NCBI RefSeq assembly: GCF_902686445.1
Contig: NC_062232.1
Coordinates: 77,331,440-77,395,439, forward strand
Direction of reading: 5' to 3'
Length of the DNA stretch: 64,000 bases
DNA from: Sciurus carolinensis
Lineage: Eukaryota; Chordata; Mammalia; Rodentia; Sciuridae
Below the pieces are notes generated by a model. That model did no database searches. It saw nothing but the letters and a program-made list of their open reading frames with translations, and had not been told where the DNA came from. Each line of letters starts with the position of its first letter. Positions within the stretch are counted from its first letter, which is position 1. The position numbers and the translations under genes are program-made. Positions 47,751 through 58,834 of the stretch are shown piece by piece.

Positions 47751-48256
47751 TGGAGTAAAGAAATCTCTCAAGAACAAGGAGAAGGACTGTAAAGTAACCT
47801 GCAATGAGTATCCCTAAGCCTAATATAGGGGACCCGTGGGAAGACAAAGGGAGCCTATCTTCTGACAAACAAAGAGGTGTTTAGGATTCAATATATTTGG
47901 TGCATCGCGGGGGAACTTCTGTGAGTCGTTACATCACAACTGTGTGTCCCACACAGTGTCTCTGGTAAAAGTCTGCGCAGAGAGAAACCTGGTTCCAAAT
48001 TCAGGGGGATCAATCTCTTACGTGAATTCGCTGGGAGAACCAAAGGGGAAGGTAGAGCTGCTGGCGGAGGGGTGGGGGGGGCAGGGGCAGTGTGTGCCTT
48101 TTCTCATGGATTAGGACAATTAGGATGAACAGGGAAGAAAGGGGAGGAGAGGGGTCTTGTGCTTACCCTCACAGGACCCTCAGCACACAGAACACAAAGG
48201 GGCTCTTACCAAATCAGGAATCATGGAGCACTCACCAATCCCGAGGAGCCATGAGT

Positions 48257-48278
48257 AACGAGGCACGTTGGCGCCAAG
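48257..48278 (-). promoter_or_regulatory. Lysine-tRNA-type primer binding site
   Basis: On the provirus strand, 3 bases after the 5' LTR, tggcgccaacgtg. It matches the complement of the 3' end of tRNA-Lys1,2 (known to start TGGCGCCCAACGTGG) except for one missing C. The later bases diverge. This assigns the element to the lysine-primed (ERVK) type. Confidence 0.85.
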
Positions 48279-48614
48279 TGTAGGGTGTGCCAGGCTAGCT
48301 CAGGCGCAGGTAAGAGCCGGCGGAGTCAGAACCCAGACCCCAGGAGTTGGGTAAAAGCAGATTTGTGGCGAGCAACCTGCAAATTCATTTATTGCACGAA
48401 AAACCATACATTTTATAAACTTTTTGCCCAATCACAATGTGCCATGGGGGATCAGAACCACCAGGGCCCCATACAGGTTCCCTTGGTAACATTAGGTCAA
48501 TTTGGGGGCAGTTGTTTACATTCCTAGGAGATCAGAGCGGAGTGCTCCTCTCTGCAAGTTTACATAATTGAGACATAAACTGCTGCAAACCAAGAACTAG
48601 GATTTCTCCCAACA
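48279..48614 (-). repeat. 5' LTR of the provirus
   Basis: 336 bp, ends TGTTGGGAG and CCCTACA on the provirus strand. Same TATA-like and AATAAA signals as the 3' LTR. It keeps CpGs (gcgcag, gccggcgg, ggcgag, gcacga, agcgga) that are TG or CA in the other LTR. Confidence 0.95.
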
Positions 48615-48620
48615 AACTAC

Positions 48621-49365
48621 CATGATTTCTGACACTTATTTAGCATCTGTTAAATATTTTTTAGCACATGAATGTAAATGAATGGCATTGTCATTCATTT
48701 AGAAATATTCTCTACCCAAAAAGATAAGGTTTAAGTAAGTTAACAGTAAGTGCAAAGCAACAGGTAGTGTGGTAAGAGACAAACTGCTTTCCTAAGATAA
48801 TATATAAAATTTAGTAATAGAACAAATAAAGATCATATCTAGATCATATCAACTTCATCAGGTCAGTATTATAGCATCAGTTGTGGAGAGATGCCTGTCC
48901 TAAAGCTATGATGAGAACAGTATAAGTGGGTAAAGGTGGTCTAGGTGTTACCATATGGGAAGGATGAAGATATCAAAAACTTAACATGTTCACTTCATAA
49001 TTAGTTCAATAAAGAGAAGGCAAGGTACAAGGAGATGGGCTCCCATGACTTACGAATGAGTAAAACAAATCATTCAAAATGTAAACTGTTATAATCAAGT
49101 AATATTTATCAAAGTATTAAGAGAATGCCTAGAAATTCTTTGTATTAGAGATGATCATAAGGGAATAGGGATGTGCATGAAGGTATTCATTGCAAGGGTG
49201 ATATATTACTCCTAAATGGCAGTTATTTTCAATTTTTTGTGTCATTTATATGTAAAATTTAATGTATTTCGCACTACAGATACATGAAGACTTGAAACAT
49301 CTCCAAATACATTCTTGCTATCCTGATGCTTTCTTCCATATAACGGGAAAACACCTCTTATCTGG
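48621..49365. other. Unassigned sequence
   Basis: AT-rich, no frame or repeat recognised. Confidence 0.4.
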
Positions 49366-49785
49366 TGTGTTAGTCAGCTTTTCATTGTTGTGACCAAAAT
49401 ACCCAACAATAACAAATTATAGAAGTAAAGAATTACTTTGACAGAGGATTTAGTTCATGGTTGGCTGACTCCAAGGCAGAAGCATGGCAGAGGAGTTTGT
49501 GGAAGGAAAGTTTCTCAGTTCATAGGCAGCCTGGAAGCAAAGAAAGAGAGACAAAGTGGTCAGGAACAGATACAGTTGAGTCTCAAGGGCATGCTCCCAG
49601 TGATTTCCTTTCAGCCAGGCCCCAGCTACCTACAGTTACCTCTCAGTAGTCCATTCAAATTATCAATCCATCCAATGAATTAATCCACCAATGAGTTTAT
49701 AGCCCTCATAATCTAATCATTTCCTTAAAATCCCACCTCTGAACCTTGTTGCATGTTTTTTGTGAGACATTCCAGATCTACACCA
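49366..49785 (-). mobile_element. MaLR-type solo LTR, antisense
   Basis: + strand starts tgtgttagtcagcttttc and ends gatctacacca, with the usual internal ccaaggcagaagcatggcag block. It carries a poly-A-signal region on the - strand that is degraded. No clean duplication. Confidence 0.8.
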
Positions 49786-50479
49786 AAGCAGATGGACTCT
49801 AGGAAGGTAAATGGGCTTATTTAATTGATGAGTTCAAAGTAGAAATCTGGGCTGCATAGTCTAGTCCCTATCTCTTTCCTTTCCTTAAAAAGATTTGCCT
49901 ACAGGGTACTTTTCTCCTCTGTTTCCTCCTTTCTTAATTTTATAGAAGGTCAACAGGTGAAGAAGCCAGTCACAACCAAGTATTACCTGTAAAAGGGTAG
50001 CAAAATCTATGTCATTTTGGGTTTCAAAATTAGAAAGTGTTCAACAGAAGTGACATTTTGGCCACCATAAGTTTAATTTCTTTGTTATATTCCTTAACAC
50101 ACAGGGAGCAGGTTATTTATAGTGCCTCATTCAACAGTGCTCTAAATCATACGTGATCTGATTACATAGATCAGCAAGAGTACAACCAAAGTAGTTTCCA
50201 CTGAAGCTTCTGTTCATCAATATAAAAACATGGCCTTATCTCAATCTCAACAAAATAGGCAGATAACTACTAAATTTACAGCACCTGATAATTTTAAGTA
50301 TGCTATTTGAACCTGTAGATAATATAGGTTGCCAACTATTTGAAGATAGGAAAATATCTTTACATACCTTAGCATCTAACGATAGCAACAACATAGAGAT
50401 CAATTTGAAAAGTGCTAGAAAAAATATCACTATGTAACATCATTTTTCAAATACTTCCTATATATAAGCTACATTTTTC
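49786..50479. other. Unassigned sequence
   Basis: No coding or repeat signal that I can assign. Confidence 0.4.
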
Positions 50480-50670
50480 ACTTCTATCATTTAATCTTCA
50501 TAGCACATATTTTAGCTCGGCACTTTTATCCCATTTTAGAGATAAGAAAAATGAGGATCTGAAAGATTAAACACCTTGCTAAGGATCACATAGCTCTTAT
50601 GTGTCAGAACCATGATGTGAACCCAATTTCTCTGGCCTCAAAGCTTATGCTTACAAGGATTATGCTTAGT
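50480..50670 (-). mobile_element. MIR SINE remnant, antisense
   Basis: Antisense MIR core: cccattttagagataagaaa, ctaaggatcacatagctctt, gtgaacccaatttctctggc. An ancient, mammal-wide tRNA-derived SINE; no duplication left. Confidence 0.85.
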
Positions 50671-50801
50671 GAAACCATGTTTCTTTTTGTCTAGGACAGT
50701 TCTAGTTAAATTATTTTCCTGTATTATGCCATCGAGTTGTCATTCTCTTTCATTCTCAAGAGAATTTTAGTTTGGTTGATAAGTAAAATGGTCATCATAG
50801 T

Positions 50802-50947
50802 TATGCTATATAACCTTCCTGCTATATTCTATCTTTGGACAGTATGCCTACCTTTTGTAATGCTTTTATCCTAGGTATGCTATATAGCCTTCCTGCTATA
50901 TACTATCTTTGGACAGTATGCCTACCTTTTGTAATGCTTTTATCCTA
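50802..50947. repeat. Tandem duplication, 74-bp period, 2 copies
   Basis: Copy 1 50802-50875, copy 2 50876-50947, beginning tatgctatata. They differ at very few positions (aacc/agcc, attcta/atacta), so the duplication is fairly recent. Confidence 0.96.
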
Positions 50948-51217
50948 TTAACTTTAACAAGTCCTATATCTTACATTTTAACCATATTTTCCAGTAAAAC
51001 TGACTTATTTGAAAATGAGTTCATACACTTCCAGTTGATAACTACACTTCTTTTCTGAGACAGTTTGGAGATACTGAAACCAACAAAATTACTCTACTGG
51101 TAGGACTTTTATAGCCCATGACAGAATGCTGTTTCTAGGCAGTCCATACCTTGGGTATTCCTCAAATCTTGTCACCTATTGCTTCTGAATAAACAGTTTC
51201 TAATTATATAAGCATCT

Positions 51218-51676
51218 TGTGTTAGACAGCTTTTCTTGGTTTTGATCAAAATACCCAATGAGAAAAACTTTGAGGAAGAAAAGCTTATTTTAAGGTCATG
51301 GTTTTCAGAGGTTCAGTTCATGGTCTCCCAACTTCACTTCTCTGGGCCCAAGGTGAGGCAGAGCATCATGGCAGAAGGACATGGTGGAGGAAAGCTACTC
51401 ACCTCAGAGCAGATGGGAAACAGAGAGAGAGGGAAGAGCCAGAGGGACAAAATAGAATACCCAAGGGCATGCCCCCAGTGGCACACTTCTTCCAGTCATA
51501 CCAAATCTGCCTGCAGTTACCACCTAACATAGTGTGCATTCAAATTATTATTTCATAAAATGGATTAATCCACTGATTAGGTTAGTCTTCTAATAATTTA
51601 ACATTTTTTTTGTCTCTGAACATTCCTGTATTAATATAGGAAATTTTGGAGGACACCTCATATCCAAACCACTACA
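51218..51676 (-). mobile_element. MaLR-type solo LTR with 5-bp duplication
   Basis: 459 bp; + strand starts tgtgttagacagc and ends aaccactaca, i.e. TGTAGTGGTTTGG ... CTAACACA on its own strand. Perfect 5-bp duplication catct at 51213-51217 and 51677-51681, the length expected of ERVL/MaLR. Confidence 0.93.
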
Positions 51677-51681
51677 CATCT

Positions 51682-52404
51682 CAAATTTTAATTGACTTGA
51701 ATTAATTTGTTCCTGTAGGTAATAGAAAATACGGTAATAGTTGATGGTATATTGGTATCTGCATATTTGGAAGTTGTTCACACTTGGAAATACAATGTTT
51801 CCCTATACAAAAATAATGGTAAATTAAGTAAAAATGCATCAGCTCATAAGTGTAGCTTTAATATAATTTTAAATTATTTTCCTTGGGATAAAAGTCTCAA
51901 AGATAATAGCAGATTCTTTCTTTACCTATACTAAAAGTTTTCTCCATTTCTGTAGTGGTTTTGGAATATGACTACAAAATTCTACTAATGGTGTGTATGT
52001 CTGTTTGCCTTGAATCTGGATTCTGTGGTTGCTTGTTTAGTGGCAAAGAGTCACAGTAATACTTTTTAATATTCTGGACTGAAATTTTAATAAACTTACA
52101 GCTTCCACTATTTGTCTTTTGAGATGCTTATTCTTGGAACCTGTGAGGAAACCCAAGTCAGCTTTTGGAGAAAGCCACATTCATCTCACCAGCATGTTTA
52201 TTATCAACTTGTGAAAGTATCCTCCAGTTCCTGTGGAATTATCCCAGATTATGCCACATGGAATAGAGATGAGTCATCCATGCCAAACTTGGATCAAATT
52301 GCCCATTCATAAGAAAAAATAATTTATTGTTCTATTGTAAGCCACCAAATTTAAAGTATTTTTATGCAGAAATGATAATTAGAACAAAGTCGCTTTTTAA
52401 AAAG
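51682..52404. other. Unassigned sequence
   Basis: No gene or repeat recognised; two short frames of 60-66 codons without family pattern. Confidence 0.4.
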
Positions 52405-52601
52405 AAGCCAAGTGTGGTGGCACAGGCCTGTAATCTGAGCAGTTTGGGAGGCTGAGGCAGGAGGGTCACAAGTTCAAGGCCATCGTGGCAACTTGGCAGG
52501 CACTTTCTCAAAAAAAAAAAAAAATGGTTGGGAATGTAGCTCAGTGGTAGAGTGCTCCTGGTTTCAATCCCCAATACTGGAAAAAAAAAAAAAAAAAAAA
52601 G
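52405..52601 (+). mobile_element. B1-dID SINE
   Basis: Full order on the + strand: B1 (ggtggcacaggcctgtaatc, gggaggctgaggcaggaggg), A-rich joint (52510-52523), ID-like tail with box A (aatgtagctcagtggtagag) and box B, then 20 A at 52581-52600. The long uninterrupted A-tail suggests a comparatively young copy. Confidence 0.94.
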
Positions 52602-54221
52602 ACTTCAAGCATTTGTGAAATAGTTAAATTTTAAATGTAAAAATTATAAATAAACAAATAGAATAAAATAAAATGTAATTTCTTTAAAGAGATAAACCAC
52701 ATAACTGAAATCTGAAATATTTTACTTGCTCAACAGGCACTTTTTTTTCTGATATGCTTTAGTTTCTGAAGTAGAATTATAGACGTCTTCCCTTCATTTT
52801 GAGACACAAGGACAAAGGTACATTTTGTTGTGAAGTAAATTATTTCCATCACTTGTTCTTCTAATAGTCTCTTCGACTGTCTTTCATTGAACTTTCGATA
52901 TTCAAGAAATGAAGTCATTTTATTTTAGTCAGTAATGAATTTTGTTATAGGGTCAGTTTCATTAAAAAACGTATTAACATGAGAAATTCAATCTCCATGG
53001 TCTTCCAAGTGCAAAAAAAAAATGTACATTATTGATATATCGCCCTCAGAATTCTTCAACTAGCGATTCATCTATAATTTCTTTTAGCAGATGAGACAAG
53101 AATCATTCTTTGTGGCTAAACATTCAGATGAAGAAAACCATTAAATATCTAGTCAAGGATTTCAAAGATTTTTATACAAACTGAAATATGGAATATTTGT
53201 GATAAAGGCACAGATCATTCAAAGGAAATGAATGCCAACATTTCACACTGCAGTCTTTATTAAGAAAAAGAGTGAGAAATATTCAAGGACTTCTAACAGA
53301 ATAAGATATTCTATAATATTCAAAAAACAAACTTTTTCGTTATCCAAGTTCTTTTTTTTTTCTAACAGTTAAGCTAAGATAATACCAAGTAAACATGAAT
53401 TGACTGGCATTAAATGAGTAACTATAAAAAGCATGTAAACAGATTCTTTAGATATACACTGCTTGTTTTACATGTATGCCTGAATGCATGACAATAAAAT
53501 GACTATTTTTTTTTTCAATTTTTAGTTCCTGATATTATGGTGGAACCTACAACTGAAGAATTCATTCCTGCATTCCCAAACCAAAATTTTTAAATATATC
53601 GTCTCTTCTGACTCATTATCCATGGTTGCTACCTAACCCAAACTCTCAGAGGCATACAATCTCTTACACAAGTTCCAGGTACCTTACACCTAGAATATTG
53701 CAGTCTGCCTCAATCTCATGAGTCTTGTTTTCCCACCTCATTCATAAAACTACCTTATAATCAGATTATCTTCCTTTTTCCATGATTTTTCAAAAACAAG
53801 TTGTTTACCACTTTTTAAAAATTCTAAATTAGGTTTAAAATTCTTGTATTATCTACAAAATAATAATTGACATTTTGTGATCCCTACAAACAAGCCTGGT
53901 TAAAACAAATTCCTAATATATATTTTAAATGAAATACTTAATAATAACAACCACTTACTGAGAGTTACTATGCACATTTTTAGATACATGGCATTCAAAT
54001 GTAATTCCTATATAAAATTAGTTTCCCTTAATAACTCAGTACACTGTATTTGAAGAGGTTTAATTTGCCTTCTATAAGTAACCTCTCATCTTTGTACTTA
54101 ACTATCAAGTACCAATATAACTATAATCAGTCTTTGCATTGCACAATTCTGATATGTATAAATTTCAGTTACCATGGTGTGTGCACACATTCGTACATGT
54201 GTCTATGTCTGTGTATGTACC
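52602..54221. other. Unassigned AT-rich sequence
   Basis: 1.6 kb without frames above about 62 codons and without a recognisable element. Confidence 0.4.
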
Positions 54222-54850
54222 TTTATTGAGATTTAATTCATATGCTATAAAATTCACCAATTTAAAGTATGTGGTTCAGTATCTTTTAGTATATTCAGAC
54301 TTCTATAACCATCACCATCATCTAATTTTAGAACATCCTCATCAACCAAAAAATAACTCTAACCATTTAGTCACTATTCATTCTAACCCTACCAACCTGG
54401 TGTTCTTAATCTACTTTCTGCTTCTATAGATTTATTGATGCTGGATATTTTATATAAACACAATCATATAACATAGTCTTTTGTAACTAGTTTCATTAAT
54501 TTAACATATTTTCGAAGTCCATCCATGTGATAGCACGTATCAGTACATTTTTATGGCTCAATAATATTTCATTATATAGATATACCATATTTCATTTCTA
54601 TATTCATTATCACTTTTTTTAAATTTTTTGTCATGCTTGGGATTGAACCCAGGGCTGCTTCACACACTTGAGGCAAGCACTCTATCACTGAGTTATATTC
54701 CCAGTCCTCCTCATTACTTTTATTGCCAAATAACATTATGCTATATAAAGATTCCTCATTTTATATATTCATTCATCAGTTGATGCACATTTTGACTGTT
54801 TTTCACAATTATGAATGCTGCTATTATGAGTACTACTATATATGTTATTT
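54222..54850 (-). mobile_element. Ancient L1M-type 3' end, antisense
   Basis: Pattern attgagatttaattcatatg, accatcaccatcatctaatt, tatggctcaataatatttca, ttcatcagttgatgcacatt, the antisense of an old L1 3'UTR and ORF2 end. Interrupted by an ID at 54620-54710. Confidence 0.75.
54620..54710 (-). mobile_element. ID SINE, antisense
   Basis: Reverse complement has box A (atataactcagtgatagag) and box B (gggttcaatccca), with the T-rich tail on the left. The flanks tcattatcacttttt (54604-54618) and tcattactttta (54711-54722) look like a duplication with a 2-bp indel. Confidence 0.88.
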
Positions 54851-54953
54851 TACTGTTACTGTGTTATTAATTGTAAGTAATTGCATAAAGTATGAACTTT
54901 ACAATTAGCCTTTCACTCCACAAATCACTACATAAATAGCAGACACATTATAA

Positions 54954-55480
54954 TCAGTGACCAATCACATCAATACCTTCAGAGTCTACCAGTGATTGTT
55001 CATTACCTGTTCTATTCACTTCATGCACATCATCAAAGCATGGATTTGTGTTGGCATCTGTATCCCAATGATAATTTCTGGTGACATTTCTCAGAAGTAG
55101 ATAATCAAAATGGGAATTGACCAATAAATGTGGAAGTGCAGCAAAGAAATAAAAATCAATAACACTGAAAATAAAAAATAAAATGGAGGTATAGAAGAAA
55201 TAGCTGATTATGGAACAATTGACATCACCACTGCCTGAAAGACCCAAGACATGTAACCAGAAGAATTTACTGAAGGTGAACTTATCCACATAAAAGAAGA
55301 AAGTTGTGGCAAACAGGATGAGTACAATCCAAGAGAAATTACATCAGCCAAAACCTTCATATTAAAGGGACCCTCAGTGAGGTTTCATAACACTGAAATC
55401 AAGAAAGATAAAATACTGGAAGCTGATACAAACTTAGAAAGGATAGAGAATTTTCCAGAGCATAGAAAGGATTATTATGT
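54954..55480 (-). other. Unidentified hydrophobic reading frame (possible retrocopy)
   Basis: Antisense frame of 111 codons (55289-54954). The same frame extends upstream as a further hydrophobic stretch (about 55335-55290) behind a stop. It shows two long hydrophobic segments (one at about residues 5-45, a second at about 45-65) followed by a hydrophilic Asn/Asp-rich tail, so it resembles part of a multi-pass membrane protein. No family recognised. No poly-A tail, intron remnant or duplication was found, so retrocopy origin is a guess; chance is possible. Confidence 0.25.
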
Positions 55481-55702
55481 ATTATTAGTTATACAATGAA
55501 AAGGTACAAACACAACTGAAACTACTATTGTTAAGTTTTCTTACAAAGATATAATGTTTTAAATATTAGTGCAATAAATATTAGTGTTGCTATTTTTATT
55601 TCCCTGTATGTTCATAATTGATAATAAAAGTTTCTAATGTTTAGAAAATCATTTTATAGGTCATAGGATATTTGTAATTTTTTGACGATTAAAATTGTTT
55701 TT

Positions 55703-58700
55703 CACCTGGAGATTAAACAATATGATATTATATGATGAATGGATAACAAAAGATATTAGGAAGGAAATTAAAAAATTCTTAGAGGTAAATGAGAACAAAG
55801 AAACATCATATCAAAATCTCTGGGACACTATGAAAGCAGTACTTAGAGGAAAATTTATTTCATGGAGCGCATTTAATAAAAGAAGTAAAATTCAACAAAT
55901 ACACGACCTAACACTACAGCTCAAGACCCTAGAAAAAGAAGAACAGACCAACACCAAAAGTAGTAAAAGACAGGAAATAGTTAAACTCAGAGCTGAAATC
56001 AACGAAATTGAAACAAAAGAAACAATACAAAATATTGACAAAATAAATAGTTGGTTCTTCGAAAAAATAAAATTGATAAACCTTTAGCCACACTAAGAAA
56101 GAGAAGAAGAGAGAAAACCCAAATCACTAAAATTCAGAATAAACAAGGAAATATCACAACACACACGACTGAAATACAAAACATAATTAGAAGCTATTTT
56201 GAAAATCTATACTCCAACAAAATAGAAAATTTCACAGACATCAACAGGTTTCTAGAGACATATGAATTGCCTAAACTGAACGAGGAGGACATACACAATT
56301 TAAATAGACCAATTTTAAGTAATGAAATAGAAGAAGTCATCAAAAGCCTACCAACAAAGAAAAGTCCAGGACCAGATGGGTTCTCAGCCGAGTTCTACAA
56401 AATCTTTAAAGAAGAGCTCATGCCAATACTTCTCAAAGTATTCCATAAAATAGAAGAGGAGGGAACCCTCTCAAACTCATTCTATGAAACAATATTACCC
56501 TGATACCTAAACCAGACAGAGACACATCGAGGAAAGAAAATTTCAGACCAATATCCTTAATGAACATCAACGCAAAAATTCTCAACAAAATTTTAGCAAA
56601 TCACATACAGAAACATATTAAAAAGATAGTGTACCATGATTAAGTGGGTTTCATCCCAGGGATGCAAGGTTGGTTCAACATCAGGAAATCAATAAATGTC
56701 ATTCACCATATCAATAGACTTAAAGTCAAGAATCACATGATTATTTCAATAGATGCAGAAAAAGCATTTGATAAAATACAGCACCCCTTCATGCTCAAAA
56801 CACTAGAAAAAATAGGGATAGTGGGAACATTCCTTAACATTGTAAAGGCCATCTATGCTAAGCCCATGGCTAATATCATTCTAAATGGTGAAAAACTGAA
56901 AGCATTCCCCCTAAAAACTGGAACAAGGCAGGGATGCCCTCTTTCACCACTTCTTTTCAATATCGTCCTTGAAACTCTAGCCAGAGCAATTAGACAGACC
57001 AAAGAAATTAAAGGGATACAAATAGGAAAAGAAGAACTCAAACTATCCCTATTTGCTGATGATATGATTGTATACTTAGAGGAACCAGGAAATTCCACCA
57101 GAAAACTTTTAGATCTCATTAGTGAATTCAGTAAAGTAGCGGGATATAAGATCAATGCACATAAATCTAAGGCATTTTTATACATAAGTGACGAATCTTC
57201 AGAAAGAGATATTAGGAAAACTACCCCATTCACAATAGCCTCGAAAAAAATAAAATACTTGGGAATCAATCTCATAAAAGAGGTGAAAGACCTCTACAGT
57301 GAGAACTACAGAACACTAAAGAAAGAAATTCAAGAAAACCTTAGAAGATGGAAAGACTCCCATGTTCTTGGATAGGAAGAATTAATATTGTCAAAATGGC
57401 CATACTACCAAAAGTGCTATACAGATTCAATGCAATTCCAATTAAAATCCCAATGATGTACCTTACAGAAATAGAGCAAGCAATTATGAAATTCATCTGG
57501 AAGAATAAAAAACCCAGAACAGCTAAAGCAATCCTTGGCAGAAAGAGTGAAGCAGGGGGTATCACAATACCAGATCTTCAACTCTACTACAAAGCAATAG
57601 TAACAAAAACGGCATGGTATTGGTACCAAAATACAAAGGTGGATCAATGGTACAGAATAGAGGACACAGACACAAACCCAAATAAATACAATTTTCTCAC
57701 ACTAGACAAAGGGGCCAAAAATATGCAATGGAGAAAAGATAGTCTCTTCAACAAATGGTGCTGGCAGAATTGGAAATCCATATGCAACAGAATGAAACTA
57801 AACCCATATTTCTCACCATGCACGAAACTAAACTCAAAATGGATTAAGGATCTCAGAATCAGACCAGAGACCTTGCATCTTATAGAAGAAAAAGTAGGTC
57901 CAGAGCTTCAACATGTCGGCTTAGGACCAGATTTCCTCAACAGGACTCCCATAGCACAAGAAATAAAAGCAAGAATCAATAACTGGGATAGATTCAAACT
58001 AAAAAGCTTTCTCTCATCAAATGAAACTATCAGCAATGCAAAGAAAGAGCCTACAGAGTGGGAGAAAATCTTTGCCAATCATACTTCAGATAGAGCGCTA
58101 ATCTCCAGAATCTATAAAGAACTCAAAAAACTCTACACCAAGAATGCAAATAATCCAATCGACAAATGGGCTAAGGAAATGAATAGACACTTCACAGAAG
58201 AAGATCTACAAGCAATCAACAAACATATGGAAAAATGTTCAACATCTCTAATAATAAGAGAAATGCAAATCAAAACCACCCTAAGATTCCATCTCACCCC
58301 AATTAGAATGGCGATTATCAAGAATACAAGCAACAATAGGTGTTGGCGAGGATGTGGGGAGAAAGGTACACTCATACATTGCTGGTGGGGCTGCAAGTTA
58401 GTGCAGCCACTCTGGAAAGCAGTGTGGAGACTCCTTAGAAAACTTGGAATGGAACCACCATTTGACCCAGCTATCCCACTCCTTGGCCTATACCCAAAGG
58501 ACTTAAAATCAGCATATTACAGAGATACAGCCACATCAATGTTCATAGCTACTCAGTTCACAATAGCCAGATTGTGGAACCAACCTAGATGTCCTTCAGT
58601 TGATGAATGGATAAAGAAAATGTGGTATATATATACAATGGAATATTACTCAGCCATAAAGAAAGATAAAATTATGGCATTTGCAGGCAAATGGGTGAAA

Positions 58701-58778
58701 TTGGAGAATATCATGCTACGTGAGATAAGCCAATCTCAAAAAACCAAAGGACGAATGATATCGCTAATAAGTGGATGA
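55703..58778 (+). pseudogene. L1-D ORF2, partial
   Basis: ORF2 in four open blocks: up to 56087 (about 130 codons), 56051-56503 (150), 56644-57375 (243) and 57348-58778 (476, to the natural stop). Breaks: a 4-bp loss near 56070, a 1-bp loss near 56497, a CAA-to-TAA stop at about 56641 and a 1-bp loss near 57355. The RT core is intact with '[13 protein letters not shown]' and the F-A-D-D catalytic motif near 57050-57062. The C-terminal block includes a Cys/His cluster ([18 protein letters not shown] at about 58340-58395). The endonuclease is missing through 5' truncation, so it is non-functional. Confidence 0.93.
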
Positions 58779-58810
58779 TGACACATAATGGGGGGTGGGA
58801 GGGTTTAATG

Positions 58811-58834
58811 TTAGGGTTAGAGTTAGGGTTAGGG
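58811..58834 (+). repeat. Telomere-like hexamers in the L1-D 3'UTR
   Basis: ttaggg ttagag ttaggg ttaggg, followed by a run of G. L1-A has only gggttaggggg at the same place (about 5599), so the repeats expanded from the G-rich 3'UTR tract. Confidence 0.95.

Larger units (their letters stand above)
42194..48614 (-). mobile_element. Class II (ERVK/betaretrovirus-like) provirus, probably non-autonomous
   Basis: A complete two-LTR provirus of 6421 bp, antisense. Perfect 6-bp duplication aactac at 42188-42193 and 48615-48620 (6 bp is usual for class II). Next to the 5' LTR is a lysine-tRNA-type primer site, next to the 3' LTR a polypurine tract. The 5.75-kb interior has only a gag-like piece near the 5' end and an env-tail-like piece at the 3' end. 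Between them, about 42720-47160, lies AT-rich sequence without a frame over about 110 codons and with no protease, RT or integrase motif that I can find. It could not move without proteins supplied in trans. By eye the LTRs differ at about two dozen positions (roughly 7%), so it is not recent. Confidence 0.93.

Noticed and set aside
54139..54429. 96-codon + strand frame
   Set aside because: It is an antisense reading of an ancient L1 3' end.
56853..57275. 140-codon antisense frame
   Set aside because: Shadow of the L1-D ORF2 sense frame; the same sequence context gives antisense frames in every L1 copy.
57348..58778. 476-codon frame as a possible host gene
   Set aside because: It is the C-terminal part of L1 ORF2, followed by an L1 3'UTR and A-tail.
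58811..58834. True telomere or chromosome-end sequence
   Set aside because: Only four units, inside an L1 3'UTR with flanking interspersed sequence on both sides.
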